In this document: positions 40,654-48,222 of the stretch, piece after piece
Layout: every line of letters begins with the position of its first letter
Numbering within the stretch: the stretch's first letter is position 1
Assembly: GCA_002480495.1 (NCBI GenBank)
Contig: DLCG01000015.1
Coordinates: 27,052-75,273, forward strand
Source of the DNA: Rhodobiaceae bacterium UBA7804
GTDB lineage: Bacteria; Pseudomonadota; Alphaproteobacteria; Parvibaculales; Parvibaculaceae
DNA: 48,222 nt
Direction of reading: 5' to 3'
Program-made: the position numbers and the translations under genes
The notes under the pieces: model-generated
The model's database searches: none
The model's input: only the letters and a program-made list of their open reading frames with translations
What the model was told of the DNA's origin: nothing

Positions 40654-41223
40654 ATGATCCGTTCCGCGTTTCGTTCGTTCGTCCTGTCCTTGATGCTCGT
40701 GCTGCCGCTCACCGCTTGCGGCGATGAAAACGGCGATGCTGGCGCCGTCTCCGCCGCGCGGACTTTCTACGACATCGTGCTGAAGGCCCGTTCGAGCGGC
40801 GTGCCGGACGATGAGCTCCGCGCCGAGCTTCGCCCCGTCATCTCGCCCGATCTCGACAGCCTGATCGCGCAGGCCGCCGAGGCGGAGCGCCGCCACACCG
40901 AGCGCACCAACAATGAAGAGCCGCCCTATCTCCAGGGCGACATCTTCTCCTCGCTCTTCGAGGGGGCGACGGGCTACGAGATCGGCCCCTGCGTCGATGC
41001 AGGGGAGAATGGCGAGACCTCGCTGCGCTGCGACGTCATGCTGGTGCATGACGCGGAGAACGAGCCCGTGCAGTGGACCGATCGCGTCGTCCTCGCGGGC
41101 AGGGGCGGGCCGGAAGACCGGCTCTGGCTCGTGGACAATATCGAATATGGCGGCGACTGGGATTTCGCGCCCAAGGGTTCGCTCAAGGACTCGTTGCGCG
41201 CTGTGATTGCCGAAGAGGAATAG
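40654..41223 (+). CDS. lipoprotein, unknown
   Basis: 189 residues. Signal peptide with lipobox LTAC (Cys22), then a mature domain of about 165 residues: ARTFYDIVLKARSSG, LQGDIFSSLFEGATGYEI, DVMLVHD and a C-terminal LWLVDNIEYGGDWDF; two further Cys (about 120 and 132) may form a disulfide. The pattern recalls small secreted domains of the DUF3828 type, but I cannot confirm this. GGGGAGGGG precedes the ATG at 40654. Between cca and hemN, same strand. Confidence 0.75.
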   Translation: MIRSAFRSFVLSLMLVLPLTACGDENGDAGAVSAARTFYDIVLKARSSGVPDDELRAELRPVISPDLDSLIAQAAEAERRHTERTNNEEPPYLQGDIFSSLFEGATGYEIGPCVDAGENGETSLRCDVMLVHDAENEPVQWTDRVVLAGRGGPEDRLWLVDNIEYGGDWDFAPKGSLKDSLRAVIAEEE

Positions 41224-41306
41224 CCGCGCCGCCAGCCGCTGCGACAAATTTCCCTGCGACATTTGCGCGGATAGGCGGAGCGTCCATGCGGGCCTAGCCT
41301 TGCCCC

Positions 41307-42656
41307 ATGAGACAGTATCTTATCGAGCGGTACGACCTTCGGGTCCCGCGCTACACTTCCTACCCGACGGCGCCGCATTTCTCGCCCGCGGTCGGCGGCG
41401 ACGTTTATGCGCGCTGGCTCTCCCGCCTCGATCCGTCGCTGTCGCTCTCGCTCTATCTCCACATCGCCTATTGCGCGGAGATGTGCTGGTTCTGTGGCTG
41501 CCACACCAAGGCGACGAAGCGCTATGCGCCGGTGGCGGACTATCTCGATGCGCTGCTTGTCGAGGCGCGTCTCGTCGCCCGCGCGCTACCCTCCCGCATG
41601 AAGGTCGACCACATTCATTTCGGCGGCGGCAGCCCCACGCTCCTGAAGCCGGAAGACCTCGCGCAGACGCTCGCGATCCTCCGCGAGTATTACAATGTGA
41701 CGCTCGATGCCGACATCGCGGTCGAGCTCGATCCGCGCACGGCGGACGAGGCTTACGTCGCGGCCATGGCGAAGGCGGGCGTCACTCGCGCTTCCATCGG
41801 CGTGCAGGATTTCAACGAGCGCGTGCAGAAGGCGATCAACCGCATCCAGCCTCATGACGTCACGGCGCGCGTGATCGAGTGGCTGCGCCGCCACGGCGTT
41901 TCCGCCATCAACATGGATCTGTGCTACGGGCTTCCCTGGCAGACGGTGGATAGCCTTCTCGATACGGTGGACAAGGCGGCCGCGCTCCGCCCGGCGCGCA
42001 TCGCGCTTTTCGGTTATGCGCATGTTCCCTGGATGAAGACGCATCAGAAGCTTATCCCCGAAGCGTCGCTTCCCGGCCTCGCCGAGCGCTGGGCGCAATA
42101 TGAGGCGGCCTCGGAGCGGCTTGCGGATCATGGCTATGTCTCGGTCGGGCTCGATCACTTTGCCTTGCCGGATGACGACATGGCGAAGGCGCATGAAAAG
42201 GGTGCGCTTCACCGCAACTTCCAGGGCTATACGACGGACAAGGCGCCGGTGCTGGTCGGCCTCGGCGCGTCCGCTATCGGCGCCCTGCCGCAAGGCTATG
42301 CCGCGAACGAACTCGCCATCGACCGCTACAAGGAGACGGTGCGGGCGGGGCGCTTCCCCGTCACGCGCGGCATCGCGGTGAGCGGCGAGGACAGGCTCCG
42401 CCGCGACGTGATCGAGCGGCTCATGTGCGACATGGGCGTCGATCTCGACGAGATCGCATTGATGCATGACGTCGCCGCCGACAGGTTCGACGAGGAACTC
42501 TCGCGTCTCTCCGCGCTCGAAGCGGACGGCATCGTGATGCGCGACGGCCGCCGTCTAACCGTGACGGAAGAGGGCCGCCCGCTGGTCCGCGCCGTCTGCG
42601 CGGTGTTCGACGAGTATCTCGGACAGGGTCAGGCAAGGCACTCGAAGGCGGTTTGA
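41307..42656 (+). CDS. hemN: oxygen-independent coproporphyrinogen III oxidase (HemN)
   Basis: 449 residues, a full-length HemN. Radical-SAM cysteines C56-x3-C60-x2-C63 and C65 (YCAEMCWFCGC), as in E. coli HemN, plus GGGSPTLL and the C-terminal winged-helix domain (about 370-449). It decarboxylates coproporphyrinogen III to protoporphyrinogen IX without O2, using SAM. The intact CXXXCXXC-C pattern separates it from the HemW chaperone group. HemF on the other strand does the aerobic reaction. Confidence 0.93.
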   Translation: MRQYLIERYDLRVPRYTSYPTAPHFSPAVGGDVYARWLSRLDPSLSLSLYLHIAYCAEMCWFCGCHTKATKRYAPVADYLDALLVEARLVARALPSRMKVDHIHFGGGSPTLLKPEDLAQTLAILREYYNVTLDADIAVELDPRTADEAYVAAMAKAGVTRASIGVQDFNERVQKAINRIQPHDVTARVIEWLRRHGVSAINMDLCYGLPWQTVDSLLDTVDKAAALRPARIALFGYAHVPWMKTHQKLIPEASLPGLAERWAQYEAASERLADHGYVSVGLDHFALPDDDMAKAHEKGALHRNFQGYTTDKAPVLVGLGASAIGALPQGYAANELAIDRYKETVRAGRFPVTRGIAVSGEDRLRRDVIERLMCDMGVDLDEIALMHDVAADRFDEELSRLSALEADGIVMRDGRRLTVTEEGRPLVRAVCAVFDEYLGQGQARHSKAV

Positions 42657-42663
42657 CCGTACT

Positions 42664-42766
42664 CGTCATTGCGAGGAGGCGAAGCCGACGAAGCAATCCA
42701 GGGGCCGCTTGCTCCATGCTTGCCGCCCCTGGATTGCTTCGCTCCTTTCAGTCGCTCGCAATGACG
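42664..42766. repeat. REPIN-like element, copy B
   Basis: 103 bp with the same ends (CGTCATTGCGAG...CTCGCAATGACG) and inner arms as copy A, in the opposite orientation. Between convergent hemN and ybaK. Confidence 0.85.
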
Positions 42767-42787
42767 GCTGAAAGAAAAGCAATCGCC

Positions 42788-43276
42788 TCACTCCACCTCG
42801 TGTGAAATCCCCGCAAACACCGCTTCCGCCGCGCGCGCCAGTTCCTCCGGCGCGATTTCGAGTTCGAGTCCATAGGCCCCGCCGGAAACGAACACCGTCT
42901 CGAAACCCTTCGCGCTTTCGTCGATGAAAGTGGGCAACTTCTTCTTCTGGCCGAGCGGGCTGCAAGCGCCCATCTCATAGCCGCTCGTCTTCACAGCCTT
43001 GTCTTTCGGCGCGAGGTCGACGCGCTTGGTGCCGAGTTCGCGCGCCAGCGCCTTGCGGTCGAGGTCGCGGGAGGCAGGCACGATGGCGCAGGCGAGTTTC
43101 CCCTCCGCCGTTTCCAAGATCAGCGTCTTGAAGAGCCGCGCCGGGTCGATGCCGCTTGCCGCCGCCATCTCGAGCGCGGAGGTCTTCCTGTCCTTCGGCA
43201 CGTCGATCTCGTGGAACGTACCCGCCACCTTGTTCAGCCGCACGAAGCGCTGCGCTGCGGTTTCGCCCTTTGCCAT
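42788..43276 (-). CDS. ybaK: Cys-tRNA(Pro) deacylase (YbaK/EbsC)
   Basis: 162 residues, one YbaK domain. Conserved Lys (residue about 53-60 region ILETAEGKLACAIVPAS), GxxVDLAPKDKA and ETSGYEMGACSPLG (written TSGYEMGACSPLGQKKK here) are seen. YbaK hydrolyses Cys mischarged on tRNA-Pro. Last of trmL-hemF-ybaK, one base after hemF. Confidence 0.9.
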   Translation of the reverse strand: MAKGETAAQRFVRLNKVAGTFHEIDVPKDRKTSALEMAAASGIDPARLFKTLILETAEGKLACAIVPASRDLDRKALARELGTKRVDLAPKDKAVKTSGYEMGACSPLGQKKKLPTFIDESAKGFETVFVSGGAYGLELEIAPEELARAAEAVFAGISHEVE

Positions 43277-43277
43277 C

Positions 43278-44168
43278 TCACGGCCACTTCACCATGGGCG
43301 GCATGGACGAGAGGATCGAGTTCACATTGCCGCCGGTCTTGAGGCCGAACACCGTGCCGCGGTCGTAAAGCAGGTTGAACTCGACATAGCGCCCGCGGCG
43401 GACGAGCTGTTCCTCGCGCTCTTCTTCCGTCCAGGCCTCGTTCATGTGGCGGCGGACGAGCATCGGGTAGATTTCGAGAAAGGCGCGGCCCACATCCTGC
43501 GTGAAGGCGAAGTCCTTTTCCCAGTCACCCGAGTTGTGGTGATCGTAGAAAATGCCGCCCGTGCCGCGCGGTTCGTTGCGGTGGGGCAGGAAGAAATATT
43601 CGTCGCACCACTTCTTGAACTTCGGATAGTAAGCGGGGTCGTGCCTGTCGCAGGCCGCCTTGTAGGCCGCATGGAAATCCACCGTATCCGGATGATCGTC
43701 ACGCCGCTGCACGTCGAGCACCGGCGTCAGGTCCCCGCCGCCGCCAAACCAGCTCTTCGTCGTGTAGACATGCCGCGTGTTCATGTGCACGGCCGGCACG
43801 CGCGGGTTCTGCATATGCGCGATCAGCGAAATGCCCGACGCCCAGAAGCGCGGGTCTTCCTCCGCGCCCTGCATCTGCTTGCGGAAGTCTTCCGAGAATT
43901 CGCCATGAACGGTCGAGATATGGACGCCGACCTTCTCGAAGACGCGGCCATGCATGACCGACATTTCGCCGCCGCCCTCATCTTTGGAGCCGTCGCCGCG
44001 CTTCCAGGGCGTGCGCTCGAAGCGTCCGGCAGGGCGGTCCGCGAAGGTGCCGGTCAGCTCGTCCTCGATTTTTTCGAATTCGGCGCAGATCAGGTCGCGC
44101 AATTCGCGAAACCAGGTTTCGGCGCGGGCCTTTCTTTCGGCAATCGTCTTCTCGTCGGTCATGGTCAC
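43278..44168 (-). CDS. hemF: oxygen-dependent coproporphyrinogen III oxidase (HemF)
   Basis: 296 residues, typical length. The family's signature HMNTRHVYTTKSWFGGGGDLTP (HMNTRH at about 132, WFGGGGDLTP at 145-154) and the GGIFYDHHNS and RYVEFNLLYDRGT segments are present. It converts coproporphyrinogen III to protoporphyrinogen IX with O2. An in-frame alternative ATG at 44162 is six bases downstream. Middle gene of trmL-hemF-ybaK; complements HemN under high oxygen. Confidence 0.95.
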   Translation of the reverse strand: MTMTDEKTIAERKARAETWFRELRDLICAEFEKIEDELTGTFADRPAGRFERTPWKRGDGSKDEGGGEMSVMHGRVFEKVGVHISTVHGEFSEDFRKQMQGAEEDPRFWASGISLIAHMQNPRVPAVHMNTRHVYTTKSWFGGGGDLTPVLDVQRRDDHPDTVDFHAAYKAACDRHDPAYYPKFKKWCDEYFFLPHRNEPRGTGGIFYDHHNSGDWEKDFAFTQDVGRAFLEIYPMLVRRHMNEAWTEEEREEQLVRRGRYVEFNLLYDRGTVFGLKTGGNVNSILSSMPPMVKWP

Positions 44169-44192
44169 TTCTTCTTCTGCTCTGGAGAGCCC

Positions 44193-44678
44193 TTACTTAC
44201 CTGCCGGGGCGCTGCCCGGAAAGACGCCGGCAAAACCGTTTGTCTGGCGGAGCGCCTCGCCGAGCACCATCGCCGCCGCCAGCGCCATGTTGAGCGAGCG
44301 GGCAGGGGGCGCCATGGGAATCGTGACGCGGGCATCGGCCGCCTCGTGGACAGCCTCTGGCACGCCCGCGCTTTCCCGCCCGATCAGGAGGATGTCCGAA
44401 GGCCGGAAGGCGAAACGGGTGAAAGGCAGGGGCGCCCTGGTCGTCAGGAGGACGATCCGTCCGCCGCCCGGTCTGCTTTCTGAGAATGACTCCCAAGAAG
44501 CATGCCGCGTCACCTCGCCAAGCGCGCCATAGTCCATCGCCGCGCGCTTCAGGTCGCGGTCGTCCCAGGGGAAACCGCAGGGTTCGATGATGTCGAGCGG
44601 TACGCCGAGGCAGGCGCCGAGCCGGATCAGCGTTCCCACATTGGGTGGAATGTCGGGTTCATAAAGCGCGAGACGCAT
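44193..44678 (-). CDS. trmL: tRNA (cytidine/uridine-34 2'-O)-methyltransferase TrmL
   Basis: 161 residues of the SPOUT class: PNVGTLIRLGACLG (13-26), FGRESAGVPE (written LIGRESAGVPE, about 100-110) and the trefoil-knot end IPMAPPARSLNMALAAAMVLGEALRQ (parts: RSLNMALAAA). TrmL methylates the wobble ribose of tRNA-Leu. First gene of a likely operon with hemF and ybaK, divergent from petA. Confidence 0.92.
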   Translation of the reverse strand: MRLALYEPDIPPNVGTLIRLGACLGVPLDIIEPCGFPWDDRDLKRAAMDYGALGEVTRHASWESFSESRPGGGRIVLLTTRAPLPFTRFAFRPSDILLIGRESAGVPEAVHEAADARVTIPMAPPARSLNMALAAAMVLGEALRQTNGFAGVFPGSAPAGK

Positions 44679-44982
44679 GGGCGGACTTTCAATCTGGAAC
44701 AGTTGCGGTCGGGTTGGCGGGCCGGGTCTGACGCGTGAGGCGAGGTGCGGCGATGCGTCATCCTGCCACAGGGGCGGCGGGACTGGACAACATGCGGATT
44801 GGATGCCACAAAACCACGCAACGCATGGGGCGAAAGCGGGGGATTCGTCGCGCTTTCAAGCCATGCTCCGGGTGTGTGCGACGCTGCGCCGTGCTCTTCC
44901 GCGAAGGGGGAGACCCGACAAGGGGAGCCGCTTTCCCGAGCGGCGTGTGGCGTTCGACCTATTCAACGAGGAGACCTGAACC
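44679..44982. other. gene-free region between divergent trmL and petA
   Basis: 304 bases with small frames that do not look coding. It must include the promoters of trmL (minus) and petABC (plus). The only clear signal is the petA Shine-Dalgarno GAGGAGA just before its GTG. No hairpin strong enough to name is seen. Confidence 0.5.
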
Positions 44983-45522
44983 GTGGCAGAAATCCACGCG
45001 GACGAGCCGACACGGCGCGATTTCCTATATGTGGCAACCGGATCGCTCGCCGCCGTTGGCGCGGCTGCCGCCATCTGGCCGCTGATCGATCAGATGAACC
45101 CGGACGCTTCCGTCCTGGCGCTTGCCTCCATCGAGATCGATATTTCCAACATTCCGGTCGGCCAGGAGACCACGTTCAAGTGGCGCGGCAAGCCGGTCTT
45201 CGTGCGTCATCGCACGGAAGAAGAGATCAAGGCCGCAGAGGATGTCGACGTCGCCTCGCTGCCCGATCCGCAGCCGGACGATGCGCGCCTCATGACGGGC
45301 CCGAATGGCGAACTCGAAAAGCAGTGGCTCGTCGTCATCGGCATCTGCACCCATCTGGGCTGCGTGCCGCTCTCCTATCGCGGCGAGTATGACGGCTATT
45401 TCTGCCCCTGCCACGGCTCGGTCTACGACACGTCGGGCCGCATTCGCAAAGGTCCGGCGCCGACCAATCTCGAGGTGCCGCCCTACGCGTTCATTTCCGA
45501 CACCAAGATCAAGATCGGCTGA
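44983..45522 (+). CDS. petA: ubiquinol-cytochrome c reductase Rieske iron-sulfur protein
   Basis: 179 residues, GTG start after GAGGAGACCTGAACC. Tat-type N-terminus TRRDFLYVAT followed by a membrane helix (about 15-36). The Rieske cluster box CTHLGC (122-127) and CPCHGS (141-146): ligands Cys122, His124, Cys141, His144, disulfide Cys127-Cys143. It carries electrons from ubiquinol to cytochrome c1 in the bc1 complex. First of petABC (14-base gap to petB). Confidence 0.96.
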   Translation: MAEIHADEPTRRDFLYVATGSLAAVGAAAAIWPLIDQMNPDASVLALASIEIDISNIPVGQETTFKWRGKPVFVRHRTEEEIKAAEDVDVASLPDPQPDDARLMTGPNGELEKQWLVVIGICTHLGCVPLSYRGEYDGYFCPCHGSVYDTSGRIRKGPAPTNLEVPPYAFISDTKIKIG

Positions 45523-45536
45523 GGGGGCGCCAGACT

Positions 45537-46814
45537 ATGAGCGGTGAAAGCACCTACACACCCGCAAACGGATTTACGCGCTGGCTCGATCAGCGGCTTC
45601 CGGTCCTGCGGCTCGTCAATGACAGCTTCGTCGACTATCCGACGCCGAAGAACCTGAACTACTGGTGGACCTTCGGCGGCATCCTGTCGCTCTGCCTCGC
45701 GGTTCAGATCGTCACCGGCATCGTGCTCGCCATGCATTATGTGCCGACGACCGAACTCGCCTTTGCGAGCGTCGAGCACATCATGCGCGACGTGAATTAC
45801 GGCTGGCTCATCCGCTACGTTCATGCGAACGGCGCGTCGATGTTCTTCATTGCCGTCTACATCCACATGTTCCGCGGTCTCTATTACGGCTCCTACAAGG
45901 CGCCGCGCGAAGTGCTGTGGATTCTCGGCGTGCTCATCTATCTCCTGATGATGGCGACGGCCTTCTTCGGCTATGTGCTTCCCTGGGGTCAGATGAGCTT
46001 CTGGGGCGCCACCGTGATCACCAACCTCTTCGGCGCGATCCCGCTGGTCGGCGATGCGCTGCGCACCTGGCTCTGGGGCGGCTTCTCGGTCGGCGATCCG
46101 ACGCTCAACCGCTTCTTCTCGCTGCACTACCTCTTCCCCTTCCTCATCGCCGGCGTGGTCATTCTCCATGTCTGGGCGCTGCATGTGACGGGGCAGAACA
46201 ACCCGGCGGGCATCGAGATCAAGGACCCGAAGAAGGACACGGTTCCCTTCACGCCTTATGCGACGATCAAGGACGGCTTCGGCATGGTGCTGTTCCTGAT
46301 CCTCTTCGCCTACTTCGTCTTCTACAACCCGAACGGGCTCGGCGAGCCGGACAATTACGAAATCGCCAATCCGCTCAAGACGCCGCCGCATATCGTGCCG
46401 GAATGGTATCTGCTGCCGTTCTACGCGATCCTCCGCGCGGTGCCGGACAAGCTTGGCGGCGTGGTGCTGATGTTCGGCGCCATCGCGATCCTCTTCGTGC
46501 TGCCCTGGCTCGACACGTCGAAGGTCCGCTCGGCGCGGTTCCGCCCGCTCTACAAGCAGTTCTTCTGGATCTTCGTCGCGGTCTGCCTCGGCCTCGGCTA
46601 TTGCGGCGGCCAGACGCCGGACAAGATCCTGATCCATGTGGGCGATGGCGGCTTCGACATCACTGACCTGTCGCGCATCCTCACCATCTACTACTTCGCG
46701 CACTTCCTGATCCTCATGCCCGTTCTCGGGCTGGTCGAGAAGCCGAAGCCGCTGCCCGCCAGCATCGCCGACTCGGTGCTGCCCGGAACGCGGCAGGATC
46801 AGGCCACGAGTTGA
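45537..46814 (+). CDS. petB: ubiquinol-cytochrome c reductase cytochrome b
   Basis: 425 residues, eight membrane helices expected. Cytochrome b signatures: QIVTGIVLAMHY (about 56-67) with the first heme His, IRYVHANGASMFFIAVYIHMFRGLYYG (parts: HANGAS, HMFRGLYYG), LPWGQMSFWGATVI, and the Qo-site motif PEWYLLPFYAILR (about 287-299). Length and single chain agree with the proteobacterial bc1 form, not the split b6/subunit IV. The stop overlaps a TTG in the petC upstream. Confidence 0.96.
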   Translation: MSGESTYTPANGFTRWLDQRLPVLRLVNDSFVDYPTPKNLNYWWTFGGILSLCLAVQIVTGIVLAMHYVPTTELAFASVEHIMRDVNYGWLIRYVHANGASMFFIAVYIHMFRGLYYGSYKAPREVLWILGVLIYLLMMATAFFGYVLPWGQMSFWGATVITNLFGAIPLVGDALRTWLWGGFSVGDPTLNRFFSLHYLFPFLIAGVVILHVWALHVTGQNNPAGIEIKDPKKDTVPFTPYATIKDGFGMVLFLILFAYFVFYNPNGLGEPDNYEIANPLKTPPHIVPEWYLLPFYAILRAVPDKLGGVVLMFGAIAILFVLPWLDTSKVRSARFRPLYKQFFWIFVAVCLGLGYCGGQTPDKILIHVGDGGFDITDLSRILTIYYFAHFLILMPVLGLVEKPKPLPASIADSVLPGTRQDQATS

Positions 46815-46828
46815 GGGGGAACCGACAC

Positions 46829-47623
46829 GTGAAAACGGCAATGAAAACCATCTCTCGTGCCATGTCGCTGGCGGCCGCCGCGGCGATCGGCTTCTCGCTC
46901 TTCTCCGGCACGCCCGCACGGGCAGCCGGCGAGGAAGTCGCGCCGATCGATCTTCAGTGGTCCTTCGAAGGCGTCTTCGGCACCTATGACCGCGATGCGC
47001 TGCGCCGCGGCTACAAGGTCTACAAGGAAGTCTGTGCGGTCTGCCATTCGATGGAGTTCGTGCATTTCCGCAATCTGGGTGAACCGGGCGGTCCGGAATT
47101 CTCGGAAGGGCAGGTCAAGGCGCTCGCCGCCGAGATCACCGTCGAGGACGGGCCGGACGCCGCGGGCGACATGTTCGAGCGTCCGGGCGAACCGAAGGAT
47201 CCGTTCCCTTCGCCCTATCCGAACCCGGAAGCCGCCGCGGCCGCGCTTGGCGCCGTGCCGGCGGACCTCTCGCTCGTCGCCAAGTCGCGGGCGGGCGGCG
47301 TGGACTACCTCTATTCGCTGCTTGTCGGCTACGAGGAAGCGCCGGAGGATTTCGAGCTCACGACCGGCTACTACAACAAGTACTTCTCCGGCCACATGAT
47401 CGCCATGCCGCCGCCCCTGACGGACGGCCAGGTGGATTACGAGGACGGCACGCCGAACACGGTCGACCAGATGGCGCGCGACGTCGTCCACTTCATGATG
47501 TGGGCCGCCGAGCCGAAGCTTGAGCAGCGTCACCGCATGGGCTTCCAGGTGATGATCTATCTCGTGCTGCTTTCGGGCATCCTCTACTTCGCGATGCGCA
47601 AGGTCTGGGCCGACCAGCACTGA
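46829..47623 (+). CDS. petC: cytochrome c1
   Basis: 264 residues from the GTG at 46829 (AGGGGGA upstream); ATG at 46841 and TTG at 46811 are alternatives. Signal peptide to about residue 35, heme-binding CAVCH (about 69-73), the sixth ligand Met in IAMPPPL, and a C-terminal anchor (MIYLVLLSGILYFAMRKVW). Covalent heme c; passes electrons from the Rieske protein to cytochrome c. Unlike in rhizobia, b and c1 are separate genes here. Confidence 0.93.
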   Translation: MKTAMKTISRAMSLAAAAAIGFSLFSGTPARAAGEEVAPIDLQWSFEGVFGTYDRDALRRGYKVYKEVCAVCHSMEFVHFRNLGEPGGPEFSEGQVKALAAEITVEDGPDAAGDMFERPGEPKDPFPSPYPNPEAAAAALGAVPADLSLVAKSRAGGVDYLYSLLVGYEEAPEDFELTTGYYNKYFSGHMIAMPPPLTDGQVDYEDGTPNTVDQMARDVVHFMMWAAEPKLEQRHRMGFQVMIYLVLLSGILYFAMRKVWADQH

Positions 47624-47649
47624 CCTGCGGTACGAAATATGACAGTTTA

Positions 47650-47675
47650 AAGGGCCCCTTCGGGGGCCCTTTTTT
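47650..47675 (+). terminator. terminator of petABC
   Basis: AGGGCCCC-TTCG-GGGGCCCT followed by TTTTTT, a strong intrinsic terminator 27 bases after the petC stop. Confidence 0.93.
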
Positions 47676-47728
47676 ATGGCGTCCGCATCTTGGTCTGTTA
47701 TATCGGTTCCGGATTCAAGACCACCCGC

Positions 47729-47847
47729 CGTCATTGCGAGGGTGAGGAAACGGTTCGCGCAAGCGAACGAAAAGGTCCGGTGGACCTTTTCGATTTCCGA
47801 CTGCCCGGAGTGAGAGCGAAGGGCTTGCAGCCGACAGGGCAATGACG
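47729..47847. repeat. mosaic REPIN-like element
   Basis: Begins with CGTCATTGCGAGG and ends with GGCAATGACG, so the ends match the other REPIN-like copies. The interior differs: AAAAGGTCCGGTGGACCTTTT, i.e. a hairpin (AAAAGGTCC/GGACCTTTT), with other short matches. It looks like a chimera of two repeat families. Located between petC and the MTAP gene. Confidence 0.6.
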
Positions 47848-47869
47848 GAGAGAATGAGAGGAGAGACCA

Positions 47870-48222
47870 TTGGCGAAGACCGTTCTCGGCGTCATCGGTG
47901 GCAGCGGCGTCTATGAGTTTCCGGGCCTCAGGAACGAGCGCTGGGAGCGCGTGGAAAGCCCATGGGGCGAGCCGTCGGACGAGTTGCATTTCGGCGAGTT
48001 GCCGCTCGGCGATGGCAAGTCGGTGGAAATGGTCTTCCTGCCGCGCCATGGCCGCGGACATCCCCATTCGCCGACCACCATCAACTACCGCGCGAATATC
48101 GACGCGATGAAGCGCGCGGGCGTCACCGACATCATCTCGGTCTCGGCCGTCGGCTCGCTGAAGGAAGAGCTGCCGCCCGGCTCCTTCGTCATCGTCGACC
48201 AGTTCATCGACCGCACCTTCGC
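47870..48222 (+). CDS. mtnP: S-methyl-5'-thioadenosine phosphorylase, N-terminal part
   Basis: Partial: 117 codons up to the window edge. Start TTG at 47870 after GAGGAGAG. The N-terminus MAKTVLGVIGGSGVYEF, FLPRHGRGH-HSPTTINYRANI and SVSAVGSLKEELPPGSFVIVDQFID are hallmark MTAP/purine nucleoside phosphorylase II residues. It splits methylthioadenosine into adenine and methylthioribose-1-phosphate in methionine salvage; MTA versus inosine preference cannot be resolved from this half. Confidence 0.9.
   Translation, partial: MAKTVLGVIGGSGVYEFPGLRNERWERVESPWGEPSDELHFGELPLGDGKSVEMVFLPRHGRGHPHSPTTINYRANIDAMKRAGVTDIISVSAVGSLKEELPPGSFVIVDQFIDRTF

Noticed and set aside
45483..46919. Long minus-strand frame across petB
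   Set aside because: The petABC proteins on the plus strand are unmistakable; the reverse frame is a GC-driven shadow.

Overview
The window is a chromosomal segment from a GC-rich, aerobic alphaproteobacterium. The evidence is a complete fused-operon cytochrome bc1 complex (petABC), paired HemN and HemF, a CheY/HPt signalling set of alphaproteobacterial style, an alphaproteobacterial-type Zur box, and a MoxR/DUF58/BatA-DUF4159 block divergent from DUF1285-nudix-cca, an arrangement I recall from Hyphomicrobiales-like genomes. A Parvibaculum-like or related lineage would fit the lipid/steroid-type acyl-CoA genes, but this is a guess. Almost the whole window is ordinary core chromosome; no integrase, transposase, phage gene or CRISPR array was seen.

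Layout. 1-8.7 kb: the 3' part of a tRNA-Met(CAT), a tiny secreted protein with a strictly alternating Asn-X tract, rluA, slyX, a GIY-YIG protein, an ExoD-like protein, an ergothioneine operon (egtB-egtD-gst), a cold-shock gene, two small unknowns, and a DUF1007-NicO metal-export pair. This part looks somewhat less GC-rich than the rest. 8.7-13 kb: two adjacent acyl-CoA dehydrogenases, one of which lacks the C-terminal catalytic Glu motif, and a FadD19-like acyl-CoA synthetase. 13-18 kb: a trypsin-like protease, a ferric-reductase-domain membrane protein divergent from a TetR regulator with two perfect palindromic operators, a ferritin-like diiron protein and an alpha/beta hydrolase. 18-22.6 kb: a receiver-HPt-receiver operon, a methyltransferase, an orphan flagellin-like protein, a nudix hydrolase and a small exported protein.

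22.6-26.1 kb: glutathionyl-hydroquinone reductase, pirin and WrbA on one strand, divergent from a LysR regulator; together they look like a quinone/electrophile defence module. 26.3-30.9 kb: an SDR, a GNAT, and a znuABC zinc importer whose operon starts with an overlooked 42-codon membrane ORF behind a Zur box. 30.9-37.8 kb: a MoxR ATPase, DUF58, BatA/DUF4159 and VWA-like membrane protein operon. 37.9-44.7 kb: DUF1285, CoA pyrophosphatase, CCA-adding enzyme, a lipoprotein, hemN; then on the other strand trmL-hemF-ybaK. 45-48.2 kb: petABC and the start of an MTA phosphorylase gene that leaves the window.

Intergenic DNA carries several families of palindromic repeats. Two ~104-bp copies of one REPIN-like element (26.1 kb and 42.7 kb, opposite orientation) are nearly identical; a half copy lies at 15.5 kb within a row of four different hairpins, and a mosaic copy at 47.7 kb. 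The most unusual items are the (Asn-X)n secreted protein, the orphan flagellin-like protein, the Arg-rich-tailed receiver pair, and the Zur-controlled 42-codon ORF.
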